From positions 1 through 8,012 of the forward strand of contig NZ_BAIO01000080.1 in the NCBI RefSeq assembly GCF_000613305.1: a DNA stretch of 8,012 nucleotides, read 5' to 3'. The position numbers and the translations under genes are program-made. The notes under the pieces were generated by a model. The model saw only the letters and a list, made by a program, of their open reading frames with translations, had not been told where the DNA came from and did no database searches. Of the stretch, positions 1-5,353 are shown in pieces. Source of the stretch: Komagataeibacter kakiaceti JCM 25156 (GTDB lineage Bacteria > Pseudomonadota > Alphaproteobacteria > Acetobacterales > Acetobacteraceae). Numbering within the stretch: the stretch's first letter is position 1; each line of letters begins with the position of its first letter.

Positions 1-297
1 GGCATCCGCGAGGCCCAGCGTAGGCGAGGGCGTGGATCGGCCGCCCGGCTGTGGCCCTGGTCCCGCATGACCGGCTGGCGGGCGGTACACGCGGTCATGG
101 TTGCTGCCGGCCTGTCCGGCCCGGCCGCGTCCCCCAAGGGCCTGCGCCATGCCTTCGGCGTCGCTGCCGTCTCCAGCGGCATCCCCCTCAACATGGTGCA
201 GAAATGGCTCGGTCACGCCCAGCTCTCCACCACCGCCATCTACGCCGATGCCGTCGGTGCCGAGGAGCAGGATATCGCACGGAAAATGTGGGGGTAA
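1..297 (+). CDS. Tyrosine recombinase/phage integrase, C-terminal part (cut by window edge)
   Basis: The reading frame is open from base 1 and ends at TAA 295-297, so only about the last 98 residues are visible. Tyrosine recombinases cut and rejoin DNA through a covalent phosphotyrosine and act in integration, excision or plasmid multimer resolution. The catalytic-domain C-terminus is recognisable: the box II motif KGLRHAF with the arginine at 145-147 and histidine at 148-150, then KWLGHAQLSTTAIYADAVG with the second histidine at 214-216 and the nucleophilic tyrosine at 241-243. The K before GLRH replaces the usual H, as happens in part of the family. The first catalytic arginine lies outside the window, so completeness cannot be judged. 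The gene is GC-rich, whereas the sequence after its stop turns sharply AT-rich, which suggests a junction near 298. Confidence 0.88.
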   Translation, partial: GIREAQRRRGRGSAARLWPWSRMTGWRAVHAVMVAAGLSGPAASPKGLRHAFGVAAVSSGIPLNMVQKWLGHAQLSTTAIYADAVGAEEQDIARKMWG

Positions 298-315
298 ACG
301 AGAAATATCTCGTTT
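296..315. terminator. Inverted repeat just after the integrase stop
   Basis: AAACGAGA and TCTCGTTT form 8-bp perfect arms around AATA. The left arm begins inside the TAA stop codon. The 3' arm ends in only three T residues, so it is at best a weak intrinsic terminator. It could also be a binding site or a scar of recombination at the GC-rich/AT-rich boundary. Confidence 0.4.
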
Positions 316-340
316 GGGAAAATATCCTACATTCCGATTG

Positions 341-420
341 AATGAATATTCATTTCACATTTTATGTGATTGACAAAGGCAAACATATTATGAGATGAAA
401 AGAAGTTATTTTGGATATTC
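341..420 (+). promoter_or_regulatory. parA upstream region with GAATATTC operator-like sites and a TTGACA box
   Basis: This AT-rich leader of parA contains a 14-bp perfect palindrome, AATGAATATTCATT (341-354), with core GAATATTC at 344-351, and a one-mismatch copy GGATATTC at 413-420. A perfect -35 hexamer TTGACA lies at 370-375, but no good -10 sits at the normal spacing (TATTAT at 386-391 is too close), so the exact promoter is uncertain. Small ParA operons are usually autorepressed by the RHH or HTH partner, so these palindromes are candidate operator or centromere sites. That role is inference from position and symmetry. Confidence 0.4.
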
Positions 421-435
421 AAAAAGGATTAAAAG

Positions 436-1086
436 GTGATTATCGCAATAGGAAATACGAAAGGAGGGGTGGGAAAGACCACTTTAGCTGTTCAACTCGC
501 CATAATTCGTGCCACTGCTGGTAGAGAGGTATGGCTGATTGATGGTGATCGACAGGGTACAGCAGCTGCTGCTATCGCAGCTCGTTCTGAAGCTGGAAAG
601 CTACCTGGGATTGCTTGTGCACAGTATCCGGACGGCCCTAATCTACGTGCCCAAGTTCAGCAGCAGCGTGATAAATGGGATGATATTATCATCGATGTTG
701 GCGGCCGAGATTCTACAGCGCTTCGCGCAGCACTCATTCTCGCTGATACGCTTCTGGTTCCGTTTGCGCCGCGTTCCTATGACGTATGGGCACTAGACGA
801 TATGGCTGCCCTCATTGATGAAGCACGAAGTGTTCGGGATGGATTGCGTGCTGTAGCTGTTATGAACCAAGCTGATCCAGGAGATCATTCAACGGATAAT
901 GTAGAGGCGGCTGCAGCAGTGAAAGATGTGCCGCAATTCATTTATCTGCCGATACCAATTCGACGCCGTAAAGCGTTCAGTAATGCTGGTGGAGCAGGTC
1001 TGGCTGTTTCCGAACTGACGCCACGAGACCCCAAAGCTATCGCTGAAATTTCTGCACTTGCAAATGCCGTTTTTAATCCGATTTGA
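436..1086 (+). CDS. parA: ParA-family partition ATPase (small, type Ib-like)
   Basis: ParA ATPases bind nucleoid DNA in their ATP form and, with a centromere-binding partner, move plasmid copies apart before division. The protein has 216 residues. The deviant Walker A KGGVGKTT is at residues 9-16, the A' motif LIDGDRQGT has Asp36 and Asp38, and the Walker B stretch IIIDVGG has Asp87. There is no N-terminal HTH extension, so it belongs to the short class (as in VirC1 or pTAR ParA) rather than the long P1/Ti RepA class. The start is GTG at 436, with AAAAAGG about nine bases upstream. The next gene, an RHH protein, starts 29 bases after the stop, fitting a parA-parB-like operon. Codon use is clearly more AT-rich than in the transfer genes to the right. 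The stop codon overlaps a GAATATTC site at 1085-1092. Confidence 0.93.
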   Translation: MIIAIGNTKGGVGKTTLAVQLAIIRATAGREVWLIDGDRQGTAAAAIAARSEAGKLPGIACAQYPDGPNLRAQVQQQRDKWDDIIIDVGGRDSTALRAALILADTLLVPFAPRSYDVWALDDMAALIDEARSVRDGLRAVAVMNQADPGDHSTDNVEAAAAVKDVPQFIYLPIPIRRRKAFSNAGGAGLAVSELTPRDPKAIAEISALANAVFNPI

Positions 1087-1092
1087 ATATTC
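1085..1092. promoter_or_regulatory. GAATATTC palindrome between parA and its RHH partner
   Basis: A perfect 8-bp palindrome overlaps the parA stop codon and precedes the ribosome-binding site of the RHH gene (AAGGA, about 1104-1108). The same core occurs upstream of parA and after the RHH gene. It may be a ParB/RHH-binding half-site or operator; this is inference from recurrence only. Confidence 0.35.
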
Positions 1093-1115
1093 ATAACATA
1101 TTAAGGATAGATTAA

Positions 1116-1370
1116 ATGGCAATTCATCGCAAAGCTAAACCGACATCGGTAGAATCTGCTGCAGATGCTTTCGTTACTGGAGCTCCTGATGCAGGAAAAA
1201 CAAAGCCTCCATCATACGACAAAGGGTTGCCCAAGGGACATAAACGCCAGATTAGTTTGACCATTGCTCCAGACCTATTACGGCGTGTTGATGAACGCGC
1301 TGAAGCTATGGGAACAGGCCGAGCTGCGTTTATCAGTATGGCAATTTTCAAAGCGTTAGAAGAAAGTTAA
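1116..1370 (+). CDS. Small RHH protein, likely ParB-like centromere-binding partner of ParA
   Basis: The protein has 84 residues: a charged, probably disordered N-terminal tail (1-40) and a C-terminal ribbon-helix-helix domain. The beta strand is around KRQISLTIAP (43-52), helix one around DLLRRVDERAEAMG (53-66) and helix two around RAAFISMAIFKALEE. This tail-plus-RHH layout is the ParG/Omega type. Such proteins bind repeats at the centromere, stimulate the ParA ATPase through the flexible tail and repress the operon. ATG 1116 follows AAGGA at good spacing, and the gene directly follows parA, which is the main argument for a partition role. Taken alone the sequence could also be an antitoxin-like CopG regulator, but no toxin follows. 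The GAATATTC sites at both ends are candidate targets. Confidence 0.75.
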   Translation: MAIHRKAKPTSVESAADAFVTGAPDAGKTKPPSYDKGLPKGHKRQISLTIAPDLLRRVDERAEAMGTGRAAFISMAIFKALEES

Positions 1371-1383
1371 AATGATATTTTAA

Positions 1384-1391
1384 GAATATTC
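1384..1391. promoter_or_regulatory. GAATATTC palindrome downstream of the RHH gene
   Basis: This is the third exact copy of the GAATATTC core, 13 bases after the RHH stop codon and inside the AT-rich gap before repA. The gap 1371-1555 otherwise shows no convincing gene or terminator; a 64-codon ORF through it (1405-1599) runs into repA in another frame and looks like a chance frame. A repA promoter must lie here, but no clear -35/-10 pair stands out. Confidence 0.35.
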
Positions 1392-1555
1392 AAAAAATAT
1401 ATTAATGGTACTTTATTGGGTTAATTTTAGAGCCACTGAACGTGCATATATCTCTCTAAAGGGGATCTCGGCTTATGACACAAAAATGGCTGAGAAGACG
1501 AACAGGCCTTGCGTCATTGGTCGTATGCTGAACAACGTAGCAGGGACAGAGCGGG

Positions 1556-2470
1556 ATGGGACGAATGAGCAAACGCAAACCACCATCAGAACAGAGTGAA
1601 CTGGTCCTTTCTCCCACAACCGCACGTGTCATTCAGCTTTCGGCTGAAATTCAAGCAACTCCGCCTGATGAGATTGAGTTCATGCACACGGTGCTCTGTC
1701 AGGTTGGTCTTCCCCGTAAACGGACAAAAGAAACTCGCTTTGAACGAAACAATGGCAAGGCATCCCTGCTTATTACAGCGGGAGAAATGTTTAACGATGG
1801 CCATTGGGAAAAGCTCTTCGTCCCGTATGGAACCAAGCCACGATTGGCACTTTTCCACATTAGCACCGAAGCGATCCGAACAAAATCGCGTATTGTTGCA
1901 GTCGGGCGGACTATCAGTGAATTTATGAAACGCCTCAACATCAGCCAGAATGGTCCATCCCGTGAGGCATTTCGGGCACAGATGAATGCCTTGTGTGCCT
2001 GTGAAATGAAGCTCGGTTACGGGTCGCGCAATTTGAATGCCCGGCCGGTGGATGAATTCGATGCGTGGACCAAAAATCTCGCAAAAGATAGTACGATCGA
2101 GCTATCCGAAAAATTCTGGCAGGAATTGAAAGAAAACGCTGTCCCACTTGACCCTCGTGCACTTGAGGGTTTGCAGCACTCAGCTTTGGCGCTCGACATC
2201 TACACATGGCTTGCCCATCGACTTCATCGGGTGCGGCGGCCTGGTGAGAAGCTTACTTGGGCCAACCTTCGTTTGCAGTTTGGGCAGGAATATACGGATG
2301 ATAAGAATTTCAAGAAGGCATTCCTGATCGCATTGCGACAGGTTGCGGCTGTTTATCCAGATGCAAGGCTTGAACAGGTTCGGACGGGTCTAAGACTGAT
2401 CGCATCACCGCCGCCCGTACCGCGGCAGACGATCATCGCCTATCAAAAAACCATCGGATCAGATACTTAA
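1556..2470 (+). CDS. repA: Plasmid replication initiator RepA
   Basis: RepA proteins of this type bind iterons at the origin, open the DNA and recruit the host replisome. The protein has up to 304 residues. Recognisable stretches include GLPRKRTKETRFER, VPYGTKPRLALFHI, IVAVGRTISEFMKRL, HSALALDIYTWLAHRLHRV and LTWANLRLQFGQEY, which fit the plasmid-encoded RepA family known from acetic acid bacteria and other proteobacteria; the middle and C-terminal parts suggest winged-helix DNA-binding units. ATG 1556 has AGGGA about nine bases upstream. ATG 1565 (MSKRKPPSEQ) is an equally plausible start with GATGGGA before it. Direct support for the role is the array of eight iterons beginning 24 bases after the stop. 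A small hairpin (TCAGA-AAA-TCTGA, 2471-2483) follows the stop and may be a weak terminator. Confidence 0.9.
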   Translation: MGRMSKRKPPSEQSELVLSPTTARVIQLSAEIQATPPDEIEFMHTVLCQVGLPRKRTKETRFERNNGKASLLITAGEMFNDGHWEKLFVPYGTKPRLALFHISTEAIRTKSRIVAVGRTISEFMKRLNISQNGPSREAFRAQMNALCACEMKLGYGSRNLNARPVDEFDAWTKNLAKDSTIELSEKFWQELKENAVPLDPRALEGLQHSALALDIYTWLAHRLHRVRRPGEKLTWANLRLQFGQEYTDDKNFKKAFLIALRQVAAVYPDARLEQVRTGLRLIASPPPVPRQTIIAYQKTIGSDT

Positions 2471-2493
2471 TCAGAAAATCTGACTAAAATGAG

Positions 2494-2869
2494 CGGTGCA
2501 ATTACCACCCGTTGACCACAGGCCCTGTCGACTGATCGCGGTGCAATTACCACCCTTTTAGCAACGGCATCAACGGTTCAATTATAATGCAAGTGCTATC
2601 CTTTTGCGTCCGCTTCGATGTTAGAGGAAGGCGGTGCAATCACCACCCTTTTGGCATTTGTGGCACCACTGAAAGCACGGTGCAATTACCACCCCTCTTG
2701 TTCTGCTCAAAGCCTCCAAAAGATAGTGAGATTGTCACTGTTTCTAGGAGAAGGCCTCTCTCTGTGAACAGAAAAGTTATCCCGGTGCAATCACCACCCT
2801 AATACGGTGCAATCACCACCCGTAGGCACGGTGCAATCACCACCCGTAGGCACGGTGCAATCACCACCC
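2494..2869. repeat. oriV iteron array: eight 17-bp direct repeats
   Basis: The repeat CGGTGCAAT(T/C)ACCACCC occurs at 2494, 2539, 2632, 2678, 2783, 2805, 2829 and 2853 (start positions). Copies 1, 2 and 4 have T at the variable base; copies 3 and 5-8 have C. The last four are tightly packed with 22, 24 and 24-bp periods, close to two helical turns. The earlier ones are spaced 45, 93, 46 and 105 bp, and the 45, 93 and 46 gaps are near multiples of about 23. A degenerate copy, CGGTTCAATTATAATG, lies at 2574. Repeats immediately after repA mark the likely origin and the copy-number control region. Short ORFs across it are incidental. Confidence 0.9.
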
Positions 2870-2874
2870 CCCTA

Positions 2875-2955
2875 AAACCGATATGATTCCCGTTATCTAA
2901 ACCGATAGGTTTTTCCGGTAGTTGTCCGATAATTTCTAACGGAATTGTGGAAAAA
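2875..2955. other. AT-rich origin-melting region with 24-bp-phased CCGATA repeats and a DnaA-like box
   Basis: Directly after the last iteron the DNA becomes AT-rich. CCGATA recurs at 2878, 2902 and 2926, exactly 24 bp apart, twice preceded by AAAA or AAA. TGTGGAAAA at 2946-2954 differs from the DnaA box complement TGTGGATAA at one position. Iteron origins typically have such a region where RepA and DnaA open the helix. The role is inferred from position and composition. Confidence 0.55.
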
Positions 2956-2999
2956 TATAAGGCTACAAGAGTAAATCTTGATCTAAATCTCCGCCTCTT

Positions 3000-3210
3000 G
3001 GGGGCTACGCCCCCGCCGGCTCGCGGCCTACGGCCGCCCCGATCGCGCTTCGCGCGATCTCCCACCCGGCATCCCCCTGCTCGCCCTTTCAGGGCTGCGC
3101 TAAACGGACACGCCTACGGCGCGAGATCATAATCCGACAATGCGTTACCGCATTGTATCTCTACCAGCAGCTTTCTATCCTGCGTCGGCGTCTTCGACGC
3201 CCTACGGGGC
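3000..3210. repeat. Cluster of short perfect hairpins, mostly with TAC/TTC loops
   Basis: Short perfect inverted repeats follow the origin: 3000-3014 (6-bp stem, loop TAC), 3023-3037 (6 bp, TAC), 3041-3059 (8 bp, TTC), 3083-3095 (5 bp, TTC), 3111-3121 (4 bp, TAC), 3137-3156 (8 bp, TTAC), 3187-3201 (6 bp, TTC) and 3199-3210 (4-bp stem around TACG, overlapping the previous one). Apart from 3083-3095 and 3137-3156, each loop is closed by C-G, giving CTACG or CTTCG apexes. No convincing gene occupies this region. Possible roles are a single-strand initiation site, replication fork control, transcription termination or a protein-binding array; none can be chosen from sequence alone. Confidence 0.7.
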
Positions 3211-3462
3211 TCCCGCTCCGCACTCGCCCGACGCCTGCAACACCAGAAGAACCGGGCAAAACCGTAATCTGCTCAAGACGCGCCGGTGTTCAGGCGATCA
3301 TTCAGCAGCTCACGTGTCACAGCATGCCCACCAGACGCCACAGGATGGCCGTACAGGCATTATTGTGCGTGATGGCTATTGGGTTGGTAATAACGGGAAT
3401 TGCGCTTTGTGTGGCCTCCCAGGACGCTCTGCGGACCTTGTCGGGGATTGATAGGCTGGCCA
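3211..3462. other. Region without a supported gene
   Basis: Two overlapping frames are open here (3140-3451, and 3153-3506 with a TTG start). The second would encode a hydrophobic stretch, ALLCVMAIGLVITGIALCVA, that could span a membrane. Both begin inside the hairpin cluster, lack a good ribosome-binding site and have no recognisable relative. The missing N-terminus of the following DUF4160 gene should lie around 3370-3462 but cannot be read in any frame. A longer inverted repeat pairs GCGTCGG (3182-3188) with CCGACGC (3228-3234). No other structure was seen. Confidence 0.3.
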
Positions 3463-3636
3463 ATGCATGTTCACGTCATAAGCGCGGATGGGGAAGCAAT
3501 GATTGAAATTGACAGGAAAGCCCGACTGATACGGGCAGGTGGCATGAAAGATAAGGTCATACAGGAAGCCCTTGTCATCGTGCAGGACCACACTGAGATG
3601 CTGGCTGAAGCATGGGAGAAGATACATGGCGAATGA
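3463..3636 (+). CDS. DUF4160 domain protein, short at the N-terminus
   Basis: The 57-residue protein MHVHVISADGEAMIEID... fits the DUF4160 family, whose hallmark is a PxHxHV motif followed by a DGEA-type strand and a C-terminal helix ending like EMLAEAWEKIHG. DUF4160 genes commonly sit directly before a DUF2442 gene, as here, in pairs proposed to be toxin-antitoxin-like; their activity is not established to my knowledge. Family members usually have roughly 25-30 more residues before the HxHV motif. Upstream in the same frame (GLIGWP before MHVHV) no such segment is recognisable, so the gene is probably N-terminally truncated. No strong ribosome-binding site precedes ATG 3463. The stop overlaps the start of the next gene. 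Confidence 0.65.
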   Translation: MHVHVISADGEAMIEIDRKARLIRAGGMKDKVIQEALVIVQDHTEMLAEAWEKIHGE

Positions 3637-4032
3637 CATGAACTATCAGCCGCTCGTGAAGCAGACGCACTTCATAGAGCGGCAATTCCTCATGCGGTCT
3701 CCGCACGGTTTATCCGTGCTCGCCGCGCTCTTCACGTCACGCTCTCCAACGGTGTTGAGATGAGCGTGCCTGTGGATCTGCTACAAGATCTGCAGAACGC
3801 TTCTCTGAATGATCTGGCCGAGATCGAGATCACTCCGCTGGGTAATGGCCTTCACTGGCCCCGTCTCGACGCCGATGTTCTGGTCGAAGGTCTGATCCAC
3901 GGTATCTACGGTTCCCGAAGCTGGATGGCAGCACAGATGGGACGCGTGGGCGGATCGTCCACCAGCCCGGCAAAGGCGGCGGCGGCACGCCGGAATGGTG
4001 CTAAAGGCGGTCGGCCAAGGAACGTCGCGTAA
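3626..4032 (+). pseudogene. DUF2442 domain protein, frameshifted near the start
   Basis: The recognisable body, from NGVEMSVPVDLLQDLQNAS through IEITPLGNGLHWPRLDADV to VEGLIHGIYGSRSW, matches DUF2442. The open ATG frame starts only at 3760, but in the same frame family-like sequence (ELSAAREADALHRAAIPHA) runs back to 3640 with no start codon. The natural start is ATG 3626 (MANDM), one frame over, preceded by GGAGAAG and overlapping the DUF4160 stop by 11 bases, a typical coupled pair. Restoring one G after ATG 3638-3640 joins MANDM to ELSAAREAD and gives about 135 residues, a normal length. So a one-base deletion, real or a sequencing error, separates start and body. The Ala/Arg/Gly-rich C-terminal tail (AKAAAARRNGAKGGRPR) may bind nucleic acid. 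A short product from 3760 remains possible. Confidence 0.7.
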
Positions 4033-4215
4033 GATAGTCACTGCCTTTCAGGCGGTAGGGAATTGTCGTGCCATGTCTGCTCGCTGCAACGACCATTCTT
4101 GTCGAAAGGGTAAACCGTATCAGCCCACCCTTTGGCTGAAGGGGATCGGGTTTTCCAAGCCCTTTGGGCATGCCCGCACCAACGGTGCAATGGTGTATGA
4201 GAGCGCGAAATCCTA
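4033..4215. other. Intergenic stretch without a supported gene
   Basis: No ORF here resembles a known family. A plus-strand frame from ATG 4073 gives about 47 residues (MSARCNDHSCRKGKPYQP...) with no ribosome-binding site at proper distance; it is not called. CGGTGCAAT at 4183-4191 matches the first nine bases of the iteron, but the rest does not match. Confidence 0.3.
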
Positions 4216-4290
4216 GGGGGACGGTCTGGGGACACCGTGGGGACTGCCAGGGGGATCGTTACGGGGGAAGATGTGGGGATGGAACGGGGA
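4216..4290 (+). repeat. Periodic GGGGA array (seven G-runs, 11-13 bp apart)
   Basis: Seven runs of four or five G, each followed by A, start at 4216, 4228, 4239, 4250, 4263, 4275 and 4286. The six intervening loops are 7, 7, 7, 8, 7 and 7 bases and differ in sequence. Such regular G-runs satisfy the usual G-quadruplex pattern and lie on one side of the helix at about one turn per repeat. The array ends 20 bp before the brnT promoter. Its function is unknown. Confidence 0.7.
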
Positions 4291-4309
4291 CCGCCGATTT
4301 CTAATGACG

Positions 4310-4338
4310 TTGCATTTGTGTAGACAAATGTCTATCTT
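4310..4338 (+). promoter_or_regulatory. brnTA promoter with overlapping palindromic operators
   Basis: A -35 TTGCAT (4310-4315) and a -10 TATCTT (4333-4338) are separated by 17 bp. Two interlocked inverted repeats lie in between: CATTTGT-4-ACAAATG (4313-4330) and TAGACA-AA-TGTCTA (4321-4334). BrnA antitoxins of this family repress their own operon, so these are the expected operators. The predicted transcription start falls at or next to ATG 4345, which implies a leaderless mRNA. Confidence 0.6.
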
Positions 4339-4344
4339 CCCTGC

Positions 4345-4629
4345 ATGAAGATTGCGGGTTTCGACTGGGATGACGGCAACTGGCCGAAATGTGGCAAGCA
4401 TGGGGTCTCCCGTGCGGAAATCGAGCAGGTCCTGCTGGGAGAACCTGCCGTCATGGCTGATCCTTATCCTGGTGAACCCCGGATGCGGGCCATTGGCAGG
4501 ACTGAAGCCGGACGTTACGTTTTTCTGGTCTTCATGTTCAGGACGATCAGCAGCCAGACCCGGTTACGTCCCATTAGTGCCCGCTACATGCATCAGAAGG
4601 AGATCGACCACTATGAGCAGCAAAAATAG
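4345..4629 (+). CDS. brnT: BrnT family type II toxin
   Basis: BrnT is a RelE-fold ribonuclease toxin that blocks translation and is neutralised by BrnA. The 94-residue protein has the family signature: an N-terminal FDWDDGNWPKCGKHGVS (residues 6-22), the helix AEIEQVLLGEP, the strand RMRAIGRTEAGRYVFLVFMFR and the C-terminal RPISARYMHQKEIDHYE. Length is normal and no lesion is visible. ATG 4345 lacks a clear Shine-Dalgarno but lies about six bases after the predicted -10, suggesting leaderless translation. It overlaps brnA by 17 bases, the usual arrangement for coupled expression. Confidence 0.88.
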   Translation: MKIAGFDWDDGNWPKCGKHGVSRAEIEQVLLGEPAVMADPYPGEPRMRAIGRTEAGRYVFLVFMFRTISSQTRLRPISARYMHQKEIDHYEQQK

Positions 4630-4876
4630 GTCCATACCCTCGCTGCACAGTGACGAAGCGGCCGAGGATTTCGTCGCGACCGCCGATCTGACCCGGTATG
4701 ACCTGTCCGGTTTCAAGCCCATGCGCTTTGAGATCGAACCCAAGGCGGCTGCCCTCAACATGCGCCTGCCGGCGTCCTTGCTGGACGCCGTGAAAGCCAG
4801 GGCGAAGGCAAAGGGTATCCCTTACACACGCTATGTGCGGATGCTGCTGGAGACCGATGTCGCACAGGCGCGGTAA
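4613..4876 (+). CDS. brnA: BrnA family antitoxin (CopG/RHH-type)
   Basis: The 87-residue protein neutralises BrnT by binding it and represses the operon through its DNA-binding domain. The N-terminal part with DFVATADLTRYDLSGFKP (19-36) resembles the toxin-binding segment of CopG-type antitoxins. The ribbon-helix-helix lies at about 48-80 (LNMRLPASLLDAVKARAKAK, then IPYTRYVRMLLE). ATG 4613 is chosen because AAGGAG lies 10 bases upstream and the family N-terminus starts here; the same frame opens earlier inside brnT, but that sequence is a shadow. Its likely operators are the palindromes at 4313-4334. The module appears intact. Confidence 0.88.
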   Translation: MSSKNRSIPSLHSDEAAEDFVATADLTRYDLSGFKPMRFEIEPKAAALNMRLPASLLDAVKARAKAKGIPYTRYVRMLLETDVAQAR

Positions 4877-4904
4877 AGTGTATTCAAACCAGAATAGGGG
4901 AGAT

Positions 4905-4925
4905 CGGGCGATGTAGGTACGCCCG
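4905..4925. repeat. Inverted repeat after brnA
   Basis: CGGGCG and CGCCCG form 6-bp arms around nine bases, 28 bases after the brnA stop. No T-run follows, so it is not a typical intrinsic terminator. It may attenuate read-through or bind a protein. Confidence 0.3.
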
Positions 4926-4960
4926 GAAATCACTCCGCGCGTCATGGAGGGGAAGCTCCC

Positions 4961-5215
4961 ATGTCTCGCACCTATCATCACAGCCGCAGACACGGCCGGG
5001 ACCATCGCTGGGCCAACCGGCCGGATCGCTGTGGCTATGGAGGCTCACGTGATGCCTCTGAATCTCCAAACTGGTACAGCCATCTGCATGATATCCGTCC
5101 TGGCCGTCATCATGACAGGCATATTGCCTGCCTGGTCATCAAGGGCGACCTCGATCCTCTTGAGGCGGTCTTTCCGTATACCGGAACCCGGCGGCCCCAC
5201 GAATATTACTGGTAA
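4961..5215 (+). CDS. Small conserved-looking protein of unknown function
   Basis: The 84-residue protein starts MSRTYHHSRRHGRDHRWANR and ends GTRRPHEYYW. It is rich in His, Arg and Tyr at the N-terminus and has no signal peptide or membrane segment. This type of N- and C-terminus resembles short hypothetical proteins seen on proteobacterial plasmids and phages, but I cannot assign a function. ATG 4961 is supported by an excellent ribosome-binding site (GGAGGGGAAG, 4946-4955). It stands alone between BrnTA and a hairpin terminator candidate at 5223-5248. The basic N-terminus could bind nucleic acid; this is only a guess. Confidence 0.65.
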   Translation: MSRTYHHSRRHGRDHRWANRPDRCGYGGSRDASESPNWYSHLHDIRPGRHHDRHIACLVIKGDLDPLEAVFPYTGTRRPHEYYW

Positions 5216-5222
5216 CCTTCAG

Positions 5223-5248
5223 CGCGGGAATGAGAGATCGTTCCCGCG
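5223..5248 (+). terminator. Hairpin with GAGA tetraloop, likely terminator
   Basis: CGCGGGAA and TTCCCGCG form an 8-bp stem that extends by a T-G, a G-C and an A-T pair to close a GAGA (GNRA) tetraloop. It lies seven bases after the stop of the 4961 gene. Only TTCTGTTT follows rather than a pure T-tract, so termination strength is uncertain. Confidence 0.55.
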
Positions 5249-5259
5249 TTCTGTTTCCG

Positions 5260-5289
5260 TCTGGATTTTCAGGCCAGTTTGGACCTGCG
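5260..5289 (-). repeat. Direct repeat copy A; possible relic of a mucR 3' end
   Basis: These 30 bases match 6655-6684 at 26 positions. In the second copy the repeat spans the stop and last codons of the mucR gene (minus strand, ending RRPKLA). In this copy the minus strand reads KRKRRSKLA and then a stop at 5271-5269, but a stop codon directly precedes it in frame, and sequence like EETKSRTK lies in a neighbouring frame. This is consistent with a frameshifted remnant of another MucR-like gene, although only the tail is recognisable. Confidence 0.45.
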
Positions 5290-5353
5290 CTTCCGTTTTC
5301 AGCTTGGTGCGGGATTTCGTCTCTTCCCTCAAACACCTAACCTGACCTGATGA

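Noticed and set aside
1405..1599. 64-codon frame before repA
   Set aside because: It runs into repA in another frame, lacks a good ribosome-binding site and resembles no known leader peptide.
2494..2869. The regularly recurring repeat could be read as a CRISPR array
   Set aside because: Repeats are 17 bp, spacers vary from 5 to 88 bp, and the array follows repA; this is an iteron origin.
3140..3451. 103-codon frame overlapping the same region
   Set aside because: Low-complexity composition derived from the hairpins, no ribosome-binding site and no family resemblance.
3153..3506. 117-codon frame with a hydrophobic segment that could span a membrane
   Set aside because: It uses a TTG start inside the hairpin cluster, has no ribosome-binding site or recognisable relative, and overlaps DUF4160. 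Kept only as a remote possibility.
4183..4191. CGGTGCAAT, identical to the first nine bases of the iteron
   Set aside because: Only half an iteron, isolated and far from the origin; a match of this length can be chance.
4073..4216. Short frame of about 47 residues before the G-run array
   Set aside because: No ribosome-binding site at proper distance and no recognisable motif.
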